Positions 32,501 through 40,697 of a DNA stretch of 52,161 bases are shown here, piece by piece. Under the pieces are notes generated by a model. It was given only the letters and a program-made list of their open reading frames with translations. It did not search any database and was not told the DNA's origin. The DNA comes from Clostridia bacterium. GTDB lineage: Bacteria; Bacillota; Clostridia; Christensenellales; Aristaeellaceae. Each line of letters opens with the position of its first letter. Position 1 is the first letter of the stretch. A program made the position numbers and the translations under genes. The stretch is taken from NCBI GenBank assembly GCA_017936765.1, contig JAGBEX010000041.1, forward strand, positions 1-52,161, written 5' to 3'.

Positions 32501-35500
32501 CGGGGTGCCACCTTCAGCCGGGCGCGGAAGGAGGCGCAGGGGGTGATGGGCGCGCCAATGAGACCATCCCGCAGGGGTGCTTCCAGCGCGGCGGGATGGT
32601 GCAGCGTGCGGTTGCGCCCCTGGAAGGCCATGCGGTCGGTCTCGGCGGCCAGCGCCAGCAGCGGCTCGTGGGTGGAAATAGCGTGGCACAGGGTCAGACG
32701 CGGTTCATCGGCTGCCTTGGGGCGGCGGGTCACGGTGAGGACGCGTTCCTCCGGGCGGCCGGTCTCGATGAACAGGTCGGAGTAAGCCGGATGGTCAGAG
32801 GCGGCGGCGCGCAATTCCGGCACCAGGCAGCTGGCCAGGTCGATGGTGCGCTCCCGGCTGGAGAGGTTGCTGACCTCGATCACATGGAGGAAGGCTCCCT
32901 GCACCGGATCGGTGATGGCGGTGAGGGCGGTCTGCACCTGTCCGCAGACCCGCACGAAGCGCAGGTGACCCTCGCCAAAGACGGTCTCGCCGGGCAAGGC
33001 GGGATCGGTGAGGCGGTAGGAGGTGAGACCATCGTGCAGGTAGAACTGGATGCCCTCGATCTGCGTGGGATCGCCGGTGAAGCGGGTCAACTCGATGCCC
33101 CGGGAGCGCATCACCCCCAGGCCCTGGGCGCTCATGAGCAGCATGGCCTCCGGGCTGCCGATGATGTGGGCATCCATGGGGACAGAGAGCGGCTGGGCGC
33201 TGCGGTGGAAGGCCGGTTCCTTGGGGGCGAGTGTCTCCGGGTGGATGATGCGGGGCGGCAGCAGCAGGCGGGGGATGCGTTTCTCCTTCAGCAGCAGGGA
33301 AGCGGCGGCAGCGGCGGGAACGGCGGCGAAGTGCTGCTGAAGGATGCTGCCCGTCAGCGCATTGCAGATGGCGCAGAGCAGCATCCCTTGGTGGTGCGCC
33401 ATGTGGCTCTGCACCACGGCCTCGCGGGAGCCTTCCGGCAGGTGCGCCGGGTCGAAGTCGATGGCCTCGAAGAAGCCCAGCCGTCCCAGCATTCCACGGC
33501 TGCGCAGCCGCATGAGGCTGTCGCAGGCATCATCCATGGCAAAGGGCAGGCACAGGGCGGCGGCATAGGGCGCGACCACCGGGTGGGGCGCGCAGGCGCC
33601 CAGCGCCATTTCCGGCAGGCCAAAGGCGTGGTATTGGTAGTTCATCTGGGGATCAAAGCCCCACCACCCGCTTTCGGATATGCCGAACATACCCTCCACA
33701 CCGTGGCGGCGCTGGGCGCGAATCACGGCTTGCAGGGTGTGGTGCATCATGGTGCCGGGGGACGTGGGCAACAGCAGGCGGGGCATGAGGTACTCAAAGG
33801 CGGTGCCGCCCCAGCTGACGCAGGGTGTGTCCCGCCCCACCCTCACCTGGGTGCGGTTCAGCCGAGCAAAGTGGCGCAGGGGGACGTCACGGCGCATTAC
33901 CGCTACGAAGCTGAGCAGCTGCGCCTCGCAGGCGTAAAGGTCGTAGTGGGCGGCGTCCAGCGCATCGGCATCGGCATGGTAGCCGATGGAGAAAAGCTGG
34001 GCGGCGGGGTCGTAAAGGCGGTGAAGCTCCATGGCGGCAGCAAAGGCGTCCACCTCGTCGGAGAGGGTGAGGGATTCGTCCTGCATCTCCGGCAGATAGC
34101 TGCGCAAGCCCTGGGCCAGGGCGATGAGGCAGGCGCAGAGGTTGCCGCAATCCACGCTGGAAACGAAGTGCGGCTCCAGGATGGACAGATCCTCGGTGCT
34201 GTACCAGTTATAGGGCAGGCCGTGCCACAGGGGCAGGCGGCGCAGGGTCTGCATGGTTTGGTGGACGCGGCTGCACATTTCGTCCGTGCCGATCAGCCCC
34301 AGCTCCCGCATGGCCAGGCAGGAGAGCAGGTACATGCCGATGTTGGTGGGGGAGGTGCGCCGCGCCACGCCCCGCCAGGGCTTGAGCTGGAGATTGTCCG
34401 GGGGAAGGTGGTGTTCCTCCTCCGTCACGATCTCCTCAAAGAAGCGCCAGGTGGCCTGGGCGACGTCCAGCAGGGCGGTCTCCATGTCCGGGGTGGGGCG
34501 GGGCAGGGGCTGCTGGGGCGCATCCAGCTGAGGGTGCATGACGGGGAAGCAGGCGAAGGCCGCTGCCAGGGCCAGGCCGGGCAGATACAGGGGCTGCAGC
34601 GCCAGGGAAAGGGTCACCAGGGCGATGACCGCCAGCACCTGGCTCCAGTTTTCCCACACGGAAAGCTCTGCGCCGCTGTCCATGGCGGAGGGCAGCCAGT
34701 CCAGGCGGTGGCGGTGCTGCACAAAGCTGCGCCACAGGGCGCGAAGGATGGCATCGGCGCGGATCACCGCCCGCAGGGGCAGCTCCACCAGCCGGGCGGC
34801 AAAGCGGCCTGGGGTGGCGAAGGGCAGCTCCGGCAGGAGCAGCGCAAACAGCGCCAGCAGGCTGCTGCGAGCCAGCACGGCGTACACAAGGAGCAGCAGG
34901 CGGCAGACGGGGATGAGGCTGACGCGCAGATTCTGCCGCAGCTTATAGCGGCTGTGAGAAGAAAGGGGATTGCGGCGCACGCCGGAGGGCGTTTTCACAT
35001 GGGGGAAGAGCCAGGGCAGCAGCTGCCAGTCGCCCCTTGTCCAGCGGTGGAGGCGCTTGAGCCAGCCGGTCACGGTGGCGGGGTGACCATCATAGAAGGC
35101 CTGGGCGGCATCCTGGGCGCAACCGGCCAATTCGCCCTCCAGCAGGTCGTGGCTGAGGATGGTATCGGGCAGGAACCAGCCCTCGGTGGCCTCCAGCAGG
35201 CTATCGGGGCGGTAGAGTCCCTTGCCCTGGTAGCTGCCCCGGCCTGTGAGCCGCTGCCAAAGGCTGCTGATGCCTGCGCCATAGGGATCCACGCCGCCGC
35301 TGCCGCCCTCCCACAGACTGATGCGGCTGCGCACGGTGTCCGGGTCGATTTCCATGCGGGGCTGCAGGATGCTCACGCCCCGCACGCCCTCGGCGGTGTG
35401 GCGGCGCTCGTTCAGCGGGTGGGACAACGCACCGATGAGGGGCAGCAGGCTGTCCGGGGCGGGAGTGGTATCGCTGTCCAGGGTCAGCACATAGGCATAG

Positions 35501-37245
35501 CGGCGATGGAGGAACCCCGGCGGCAGGGTGGAGCCTTCGTATTCATCCTGGCATTCCCCGTGGACGATGAGCTGGTTGAGGCTTTCCAGCGCGCCACGCT
35601 TGCGCTCCCGGCCGATGTAGGCGCGCTGATCCGCATCCCAGGTGCGGCGGCGCTGCATATACATGAAGCGCCCGCCATCGCCGTCCACGGCCTCGATGGC
35701 CATGCGGGCAGCGGCTACGATGGCGGCATCCTCGCTGCTGGTCTGGGTGATGCTGTCGGTGTAATCCCCCAGCAGGAGACAATCCACCGCGCCCTCCGGG
35801 AAGGCCTTGCGCGCCAGCAGCAGGCGGCGCACCATGGGAACGGCCTGGGTGCGGTCACGCATCATGGCAGGGATGACGATCAGCGTGCGCATGTCCTCGG
35901 TGACGCGCTCCACGTGCATCCGGGGCAGGGGAAGTGCGGGTACAAGGCGGCGCAGGAGGGCATCCAGCAGAAAGTGATGCAAATAACTGACAACGCCAAG
36001 AAACACAGGCAGCGCCCACAGGGGATGGCCGCTGTGCAGGAAGATCAGGCTGGAAACAACGGCGCAGATTGCCAGCCCGCCTCGATAAAACCATGCCGCA
36101 TGGCGCTGGAAAAACAAACGCAGCCGTCCCCTGCGCACATGGAGGTGTTGCTGCAAGGCGCGGATGCCCATCGGCTCCAGCAGATACCAGCCCACATGAT
36201 CCCGCAGACCATCCGGGTCTGCCTCGCCGCACAGAACGAGGATGCTGCGGGCCAGGTGCATTTCATCCACGGAAAACAGCTTTGCCAGGGCGGCGATGCG
36301 CTGGCGATAGAGCAGGCGGCTATCGGCATCCATGGCGGGATAGGTGGCGGTGGGGTCGTGGAGCAGCTGCTGGTGGAGGGGATCCACGCTCTCCTGCAGG
36401 GTGGGCCAGTCCAGCTTGTCCAGGGCGCGGAAGCAAGCGAGAATGCGGGCAAGGTGGTCGGAGATCACGGCCTGCTGGCGAGCGTGGTCTTCGGCTACGC
36501 GGGCGGTGGAATAACCATCCCGCGCCATGCGTTCCTCCAGGGAGGCCAGCAGGGTGGTTTCCCGCTGCTCGGTGAGAAAGGTGAGCATGGCCTGGGTCTC
36601 GGCCACGGACAGGTGCTGCTGGTTCAGCAGCTCCATGGGGCGGCGGCTGCGGATGAGCCTGCGGGCAAGCTGCTGGCCGCGGCGGGTGTCCAGCAGGGCG
36701 CGGCGCAGGTTTTCCAGCACGTCGGCCAGCTGATCGGCCAGGCAGATGCGCATACACAGGGGCAGGTGGAGCTGCTCCTGCAGGGTCAGCGTGCAGCCGG
36801 AATGAAAGGCCTCCAGCGCCGCAAGCAGCTCCGGGGCCTGCATGGTGCCGCCGGTGAGCAGATAGCGCTGGCACAGGTGCATCATGCGGGGCAGGCCGGA
36901 GGCAGCACCGGGCAAGTGCGGTGCGTGGCGAAGCTCCTGGGCAGCGGCCATCAGCGGCATGAGCAGCCCCCGGCCGTTATCCCGCAGGTAGCTCAGGGCG
37001 GCAAGCTGCTCCTTGCTGCGCAGCAGGCGGTGCAAAAGCGGCAGCACCCGGGCGTCCATCCGCACAGCGGTGCGGCGCTGCCAGGGCAGGTTGGAGGCTG
37101 TCACATAAAAGTGTGTTTGTCTCCGCTCCTGGGGGAGAGGCTCTATCTCCGGCAGGGGCGGCAGGGGTCGGCGGTGAGCAAAAACGCTGCGGGCCATGAG
37201 CCACACAAAAAGGCAGGAAATGGCTAAAATACTAAGCTGCACCAT
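29566..37245 (-). CDS. Cyclic beta-1,2-glucan synthase-like protein (GT84 + glycoamylase-like + GH94 domains)
   Basis: This 2559-residue membrane protein has the NdvB/Cgs layout. One N-terminal membrane segment is followed by a helical region, then two segments near residues 385-430. The glycosyltransferase domain (about 430-760) has LDSDTTP near 588 (DxD), HDLLEGE, and RLHRWTRGDWQ near 735. More membrane segments follow (about 770-900). A glycoamylase-like domain (about 1000-1290) contains SESGWWGFDPQMNYQYH. The rest is two GH94-type modules; the last has GDWNDGM near 2257 with the acid Asp, and RENGGQYTHAAAW near 2402. In proteobacteria this enzyme makes and trims cyclic glucans. AAAGGAT precedes the start at 37245. 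Confidence 0.9.
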   Translation of the reverse strand: MVQLSILAISCLFVWLMARSVFAHRRPLPPLPEIEPLPQERRQTHFYVTASNLPWQRRTAVRMDARVLPLLHRLLRSKEQLAALSYLRDNGRGLLMPLMAAAQELRHAPHLPGAASGLPRMMHLCQRYLLTGGTMQAPELLAALEAFHSGCTLTLQEQLHLPLCMRICLADQLADVLENLRRALLDTRRGQQLARRLIRSRRPMELLNQQHLSVAETQAMLTFLTEQRETTLLASLEERMARDGYSTARVAEDHARQQAVISDHLARILACFRALDKLDWPTLQESVDPLHQQLLHDPTATYPAMDADSRLLYRQRIAALAKLFSVDEMHLARSILVLCGEADPDGLRDHVGWYLLEPMGIRALQQHLHVRRGRLRLFFQRHAAWFYRGGLAICAVVSSLIFLHSGHPLWALPVFLGVVSYLHHFLLDALLRRLVPALPLPRMHVERVTEDMRTLIVIPAMMRDRTQAVPMVRRLLLARKAFPEGAVDCLLLGDYTDSITQTSSEDAAIVAAARMAIEAVDGDGGRFMYMQRRRTWDADQRAYIGRERKRGALESLNQLIVHGECQDEYEGSTLPPGFLHRRYAYVLTLDSDTTPAPDSLLPLIGALSHPLNERRHTAEGVRGVSILQPRMEIDPDTVRSRISLWEGGSGGVDPYGAGISSLWQRLTGRGSYQGKGLYRPDSLLEATEGWFLPDTILSHDLLEGELAGCAQDAAQAFYDGHPATVTGWLKRLHRWTRGDWQLLPWLFPHVKTPSGVRRNPLSSHSRYKLRQNLRVSLIPVCRLLLLVYAVLARSSLLALFALLLPELPFATPGRFAARLVELPLRAVIRADAILRALWRSFVQHRHRLDWLPSAMDSGAELSVWENWSQVLAVIALVTLSLALQPLYLPGLALAAAFACFPVMHPQLDAPQQPLPRPTPDMETALLDVAQATWRFFEEIVTEEEHHLPPDNLQLKPWRGVARRTSPTNIGMYLLSCLAMRELGLIGTDEMCSRVHQTMQTLRRLPLWHGLPYNWYSTEDLSILEPHFVSSVDCGNLCACLIALAQGLRSYLPEMQDESLTLSDEVDAFAAAMELHRLYDPAAQLFSIGYHADADALDAAHYDLYACEAQLLSFVAVMRRDVPLRHFARLNRTQVRVGRDTPCVSWGGTAFEYLMPRLLLPTSPGTMMHHTLQAVIRAQRRHGVEGMFGISESGWWGFDPQMNYQYHAFGLPEMALGACAPHPVVAPYAAALCLPFAMDDACDSLMRLRSRGMLGRLGFFEAIDFDPAHLPEGSREAVVQSHMAHHQGMLLCAICNALTGSILQQHFAAVPAAAAASLLLKEKRIPRLLLPPRIIHPETLAPKEPAFHRSAQPLSVPMDAHIIGSPEAMLLMSAQGLGVMRSRGIELTRFTGDPTQIEGIQFYLHDGLTSYRLTDPALPGETVFGEGHLRFVRVCGQVQTALTAITDPVQGAFLHVIEVSNLSSRERTIDLASCLVPELRAAASDHPAYSDLFIETGRPEERVLTVTRRPKAADEPRLTLCHAISTHEPLLALAAETDRMAFQGRNRTLHHPAALEAPLRDGLIGAPITPCASFRARLKVAPRGKAAVIFPTRLMRPGEHFSLEALTPRLSDVSSLLTLSGLLSRTITDSLSIHQTRAAQLSRLFGGLMWRCQPHQGAITPLKQPLDILHTFGLNPHTPLLTVMAHSEGCISLLRDASDAIEWLHLLGQPAALCVLCEGDQAARAQAKAREALLTRPAVVLLASDLPEGARETIEAMSRFILYEGAGTITVQIEAQAQQLPALAPPQTDAHAPALEIENLRFDNGLGGFQPGTDDYVIRLEKGAVTPAPWCSLLTEEHSGSLCMESGLNMTFAGNSHLSRLTPWSNDPVCPTVAECAYLADGSRLFTPTPLPLGQGMNCRVQLTPGVTTWRSLGYDLDMTLTAAMVPGTAFGSRSLRLKNLTQQEQRLTLTIAARFVMGRGGLDESLVCLTPVEGGVVASSPAMQRFGCLTLVEGRCESRPVSPLAFHGFGTAPNLAAPADEAGTIALLTLPLTIPAGGSEMVTWLLGACAQMDDMEKLLARLRQHGTSPVYRAARQQWVTRLTRLHIFTPEDSLNLLINRILPWQVRASRLEARCGFYQAGGAIGFRDQLQDMTALTLTEPEHVRAHLLDCARHQYTDGDVQHWWHPAQTGVRTLITDDRLFLPFITCWYIQRTGDRDVLQEQVPWLLGDPIPDGQEDLYHTPPSTRETDSLYTHCLRALTSIRLGRNGLPLMDGGDWNDGMNRVRGESLWLAMFYAVTLHHFAHYADDAARQEIEDVRARLLQAIERSGWDGSWYLRAFFEDGAPLGSATSPECRIDSLSQSWAVFALGVTQRTAQAVDQAWQQLFDPRRSLMKLLTPPFDGKLDAGYIGGYLPGIRENGGQYTHAAAWMVWALSELGWIDRAWALVRALNPIHHGHDSERYRLEPYALAGDVYSHPQQLGRGGWSFYTGSAAWLYTIVVEKLLGFDKRGDQVRLRPLVPPEWDGFTLTLQWGSATWHFHAGRDEPAFTCDGVRVDGGWITLTDDGRIHEVRTPLRQG

Positions 37246-37357
37246 GGTTTGGCCATCCTTTCGATGCATTGATCCTTTGGAGCAGGATGCGCCAAAATGG
37301 TGCTGATTATCCGGCATGAAATACCTGTAACGAAATGGGAAACAAAGACCAAAAATA

Positions 37358-37386
37358 TTGACAGGAGCCACTAAATGTTGTATACT
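37358..37386 (+). promoter_or_regulatory. sigma-A promoter for the LCP-Wzz operon
   Basis: Perfect TTGACA (37358-37363) and TATACT (37381-37386) have a 17-base spacer. A near-palindrome, TATACTAC-CTACC-GTGGTATA (37381-37401), covers the -10 box and start region and could be an operator. Confidence 0.8.
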
Positions 37387-37435
37387 ACCTACCGTGGTAT
37401 AGTTTATGCGGGTGGAGTCTGCCCGCCGGGAGTTG

Positions 37436-38449
37436 ATGAACGTGCGCCGTGGGCATGGAGCAGATAAAAAGCACATTACCGGCGCCGTGGCGCTTGTGCT
37501 GGCGCTTGTGCTGGCGGTGATCGGCTTTGTGGTATTCAGCAAGCTTGAATCCGAAGCCTACCCGGAGCAGCGCGGCCAGATGAGTGAAAACTTCGGCAAG
37601 CTGCCCACCACCGAATACCAGGGCAAGACCTACCAGATGAAGCCCAACCTGACCAGTATGCTGTTCATCGGCTACGATAAGCTGGACGACACTCCTGAGG
37701 TGGGCTTCCGGCGGGGCGGTCAGGCGGACTTCCTGCTGCTGGCGGTGCTGGACCACAAGGCCAAAACGGTGCATCAGCTGCACATCGAGCGCGACACCAT
37801 GGCCAACATGACCGTGCTGGGCATCACCGGCAACAAGGTCGGTACCCGCAAGATGCAGATCTGCCTCTCCCACGCCTATGGCGCCAGCGAAGAGGAGAAC
37901 TGCCAGTATACCGTGGATGCGGTGAGCAGCCTGCTCCAGGGCATCCCGGTGGATCTGTACATGGCCATGGACATCCGCGGCATTACCGCCTTCAACGATG
38001 CGGTGGGCGGTGTGACCGTGCCCATCGAGGACGACTTCTCGGCCTACGATCCCACCATGGTGCAGGGTACCACCATGAAGCTGCAGGGTATGCAGGCGGA
38101 ATATTACGTGCGCAGCCGCTACGAAGTGGGCAACGGCTCCAACGAGCAGCGTATGCGCCGCCAGAAGACCTACATGAATGCAGTGACCGAGCTGGTTCGC
38201 CAGCGCATCGGCGAGGATTCCTCCTTTGCCAACACCATGCTGGACGCCATTGAGGACGTCAGCAACACCAATATGACCCGCGGTCGTCTCATCAATGAGA
38301 TCAACCGGGCATACACTTACGATATTCGCCCCGCTAAAAATCTGGCGGGTGAATATAAAAAGGGCGACGATGGATTTATGGAGTTCCACGCGGACGACGA
38401 TTCCATCATCTCCTGGGTTATCAATGTTTTCTACAATCCCGTGGAGTAA
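37436..38449 (+). CDS. LytR-CpsA-Psr (LCP) family protein
   Basis: LCP proteins attach undecaprenyl-linked glycopolymers to peptidoglycan. The 337-residue protein has an N-terminal membrane anchor (ITGAVALVLALVLAVIGFVV) and an external LCP domain: SMLFIGYD, RRGGQADFLLLAVLD, LHIERDTM with the catalytic Arg-Asp, and YYVRSRYEVGNGSNEQRMRRQ near residue 225, where RxR and QRQ-like arginines bind pyrophosphate. ATG 37436 has GGGAG just upstream; ATG 37406 is in frame but lacks a ribosome site. It heads a run with a secreted protein, Wzz, kinase and phosphatase. Confidence 0.9.
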   Translation: MNVRRGHGADKKHITGAVALVLALVLAVIGFVVFSKLESEAYPEQRGQMSENFGKLPTTEYQGKTYQMKPNLTSMLFIGYDKLDDTPEVGFRRGGQADFLLLAVLDHKAKTVHQLHIERDTMANMTVLGITGNKVGTRKMQICLSHAYGASEEENCQYTVDAVSSLLQGIPVDLYMAMDIRGITAFNDAVGGVTVPIEDDFSAYDPTMVQGTTMKLQGMQAEYYVRSRYEVGNGSNEQRMRRQKTYMNAVTELVRQRIGEDSSFANTMLDAIEDVSNTNMTRGRLINEINRAYTYDIRPAKNLAGEYKKGDDGFMEFHADDDSIISWVINVFYNPVE

Positions 38450-38494
38450 AACTTGCGGAGATTGCGGAGAAAAAAAGAAAGGAAGCGGGTTACT

Positions 38495-39052
38495 ATGAAG
38501 AAGGTTCTGTCCCTGATCCTGGCCACCCTGCTGGTGCTGACTTCCATCGCCGCTGTTGCTGAAGAAGTCCTGCCCAGCAAGACCACCTCTGACCTGGCGG
38601 AAGTGACCGAAGTCGCTGCTGAGAACGGCGAAGTCGTGCTGACCGTTGTGGAAGAGTCCGACAAGTATGTGGAAGTTCTGGCTGCTACTGTTGAGGCCGT
38701 GCTGAATGGCACTGCTCCTGCCGATCTGTTCACTGCTGACACCAAGGCTGCTATCGTTGAGAAGGCTGCTGAGGCTGAGCTGGAGCTGAACGAGATGATC
38801 GCCATCGCTGCTCCCGATTACACCGCCGAGAACGGCGCTGTGACCGCCAAGTTCACCTTCGAGACCCTGTACAAGGCCGAGCAGACCCTGATCGCTGTTG
38901 TGTCTTGCTACACCGGCGAAGCTGTGGAAGAAATCGTCCTGGACGCCGAGGCTGACGAGGCTGGCGCTGTGGTCGTGAAGTTCACCGCCGATGCCATGGC
39001 TAAGATCGCTGCTGCTGATTCTGCCATCCTGGCCATCCTGAACACCAAGTAA
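38495..39052 (+). CDS. Small secreted Ala/Glu/Val-rich protein, unknown function
   Basis: The 185-residue protein starts with a signal peptide (MKKVLSLILATLLVLTSIAA, cut near AEE). The mature part is strongly acidic and rich in Ala, Glu, Val and Thr, with repeated short stretches such as EVTEVAAENGEVVLTVVEE. It has no Cys pairs apart from one Cys, and no anchor. Codon use is biased as in the highly expressed genes of this window (many GCT/GCC, CTG, GAG). It stands between an LCP gene and wzz, which suggests envelope association. It is not recognised. A ribosome site AAAGGA lies upstream. Confidence 0.8.
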   Translation: MKKVLSLILATLLVLTSIAAVAEEVLPSKTTSDLAEVTEVAAENGEVVLTVVEESDKYVEVLAATVEAVLNGTAPADLFTADTKAAIVEKAAEAELELNEMIAIAAPDYTAENGAVTAKFTFETLYKAEQTLIAVVSCYTGEAVEEIVLDAEADEAGAVVVKFTADAMAKIAAADSAILAILNTK

Positions 39053-39077
39053 TTTGGTGATTCAAACGCTATGAATG

Positions 39078-39117
39078 CCGCACGCAGCGGTGGACGCTTG
39101 TCTGCTGCTGCGTGCGG
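39078..39117 (+). promoter_or_regulatory. Intergenic hairpin between the secreted protein gene and wzz
   Basis: CCGCACGCAGC (39078-39088) is exactly complementary to GCTGCGTGCGG (39107-39117), a stem of 11 G/C-rich pairs with an 18-base loop. No T run follows. It may be an mRNA 3' stabiliser or processing site that gives the upstream gene a higher yield than the kinase genes. Confidence 0.55.
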
Positions 39118-39180
39118 AATTTGCGTTAACACACATTTTCTGCTACCGACCGACAAAGTTTACCGGCATGGGGGATTGAC

Positions 39181-39960
39181 ATGGCCGCCAACGAGCTACA
39201 GAAACGCGAAACCTATAGGGATGCTGCAGTCGTCAGCCACGAACCAGAGGAGATGGAAATCGACCTGGTTGAATTGATGTACCGTCTTTTGGAAAAGGCC
39301 AAGTACATCATTCTGGCAGCCATTGCCGGCGCCATCATTGCCGGCGTCATTACCTTCCAGTTCATGACGCCCACCTACACCGCCACCTCGAAGCTGTACG
39401 TCCTCAACTCCAAGGACTCCGCGCTGAGCCTTTCTGACCTGCAGATCGGCACCCAGCTGGCCTCGGACTACATTGAGGTGTTCTCCAACTGGCACGTACA
39501 CGAGATGGTGAACCAGCGCCTGGGTACGGACTACACCTACAGGCAGCTGGACGAAAAGGTGAGCGTTTCCAACCCCTCCGGCACGCGCATCCTTTACATC
39601 AAGGTGACTGCGGGCAGCCCGGAGGAAGCCAAGACCATGGCTGATACCTACGCCGCGGTGGCGCAGGAATTCATTGCCGCAAAGATGGAAACGGAAATGC
39701 CCAACGTTTTCGAGGAGGCGCTCAAGCCCTCCGCGCCGTCTTCGCCCAACAAGACCAGGAACGTGATCCTGGGCTTCCTGCTGGGCGCTGTGCTGGCCTG
39801 CGGCATCATTGTGGTACAGTTCATCACCGATGACCGCATCCGCACTTCCGAAAGCCTGGAGAAGCATCTGGGTATGGCTACCCTGGGCATGATGCCCACC
39901 ACCAAGGGCAATGAAGTGACCAAGGGCAAGAAGAGCAAGAGAGGCGGTGCGAAGGCATGA
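39181..39960 (+). CDS. Wzz/CpsC-type polysaccharide co-polymerase
   Basis: This 259-residue protein has two membrane segments: ILAAIAGAIIAGVITFQFM (about 43-61) after the DLVELMYRLLEKAKY helix, and VILGFLLGAVLACGIIVVQF (about 195-214) after the Pro-rich PSAPSSPNKTR. The extracellular region between them is typical of Wzz/CpsC. These proteins control chain length of surface polysaccharides and activate the partner BY-kinase through the C-terminal cytoplasmic tail. Its stop overlaps the start of the kinase gene (ATGA), so both parts are made together. Confidence 0.92.
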   Translation: MAANELQKRETYRDAAVVSHEPEEMEIDLVELMYRLLEKAKYIILAAIAGAIIAGVITFQFMTPTYTATSKLYVLNSKDSALSLSDLQIGTQLASDYIEVFSNWHVHEMVNQRLGTDYTYRQLDEKVSVSNPSGTRILYIKVTAGSPEEAKTMADTYAAVAQEFIAAKMETEMPNVFEEALKPSAPSSPNKTRNVILGFLLGAVLACGIIVVQFITDDRIRTSESLEKHLGMATLGMMPTTKGNEVTKGKKSKRGGAKA

Positions 39961-40685
39961 GACAGGCTATCATCCGCGAGCTTCCGCCCATGGACTATGC
40001 GGCGACCGAAGCGCTGAACACCATCTGCACCAATCTGGCCTTCGCTGGCCGTGACCTCAAGAAGATCATTTTCACCTCCTGCATCCAGAGTGAGGGCAAG
40101 AGCTTCATGACCATCCGCATTGCGCAGAACATGGCGCGCCGCGGCCGTCGTGTGTGCCTGGTGGATGCGGATATGCGCCGTTCCTTCCTGGTGAAGCGCT
40201 ACGGCATGGAAACCGCTGGCCAGATGACTGGCCTGGCGCACTACCTGGCTGGCCAGTGCGAGCTGGACGACGCCATCTACGAGACCAACCTCCATGGTGC
40301 GTGCATCATTCCCGCCGGGCGTGATGTATCCAACCCCATGGCGCTGATCGACTCCCCCTACTTTGGTGCCATGCTGGACGAGCTGGCCAACGCCTTCGAC
40401 GTGGTGCTGGTTGACGCTCCGCCGGTGGGCATGGTGATCGACGCTGCTGTGATGGCCAATGACTGCGATGGCTGCGTGTTCGTGGTGGAATACAACCACA
40501 CCCGCCGCCGCGACCTGGCTGCTGCCAAGCACCAGATGGAGCAGTCCGGCTGCAAGGTGCTGGGTTCCATCATCAACAAGGTAACCTTCGACACCATCAG
40601 CGCCAAGAAGTACTACAACAAGGGGTACTACAAGCAGTACACCAGCGGCTACGAACGCAAGTCTGATCAAGCCGACAAAGCATAA
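39957..40685 (+). CDS. CpsD/Wze-type tyrosine-protein kinase (BY-kinase)
   Basis: This cytoplasmic P-loop kinase autophosphorylates on a C-terminal tyrosine cluster and regulates exopolysaccharide production with Wzz and the phosphatase. The 242-residue protein has Walker A SCIQSEGKS (about residues 41-49), Walker A' LVDADMRRS, Walker B VVLVDAPPVG, and a Tyr-rich tail, KKYYNKGYYKQYTSGYE, at the C-terminus. It begins in overlap with wzz and is followed 12 bases later by the phosphatase gene. Confidence 0.93.
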   Translation: MRQAIIRELPPMDYAATEALNTICTNLAFAGRDLKKIIFTSCIQSEGKSFMTIRIAQNMARRGRRVCLVDADMRRSFLVKRYGMETAGQMTGLAHYLAGQCELDDAIYETNLHGACIIPAGRDVSNPMALIDSPYFGAMLDELANAFDVVLVDAPPVGMVIDAAVMANDCDGCVFVVEYNHTRRRDLAAAKHQMEQSGCKVLGSIINKVTFDTISAKKYYNKGYYKQYTSGYERKSDQADKA

Positions 40686-40697
40686 AGGCGTGAGACG

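Noticed and set aside
31678..37227. A very long open frame on the plus strand opposite the glucan synthase gene, and similar long frames opposite topB and pepF
   Set aside because: They are antisense shadows caused by high GC and codon bias of the real genes. They lack ribosome sites and give low-complexity Gly/Ala/Gln/His-rich protein, while the opposite strand has complete conserved domains.
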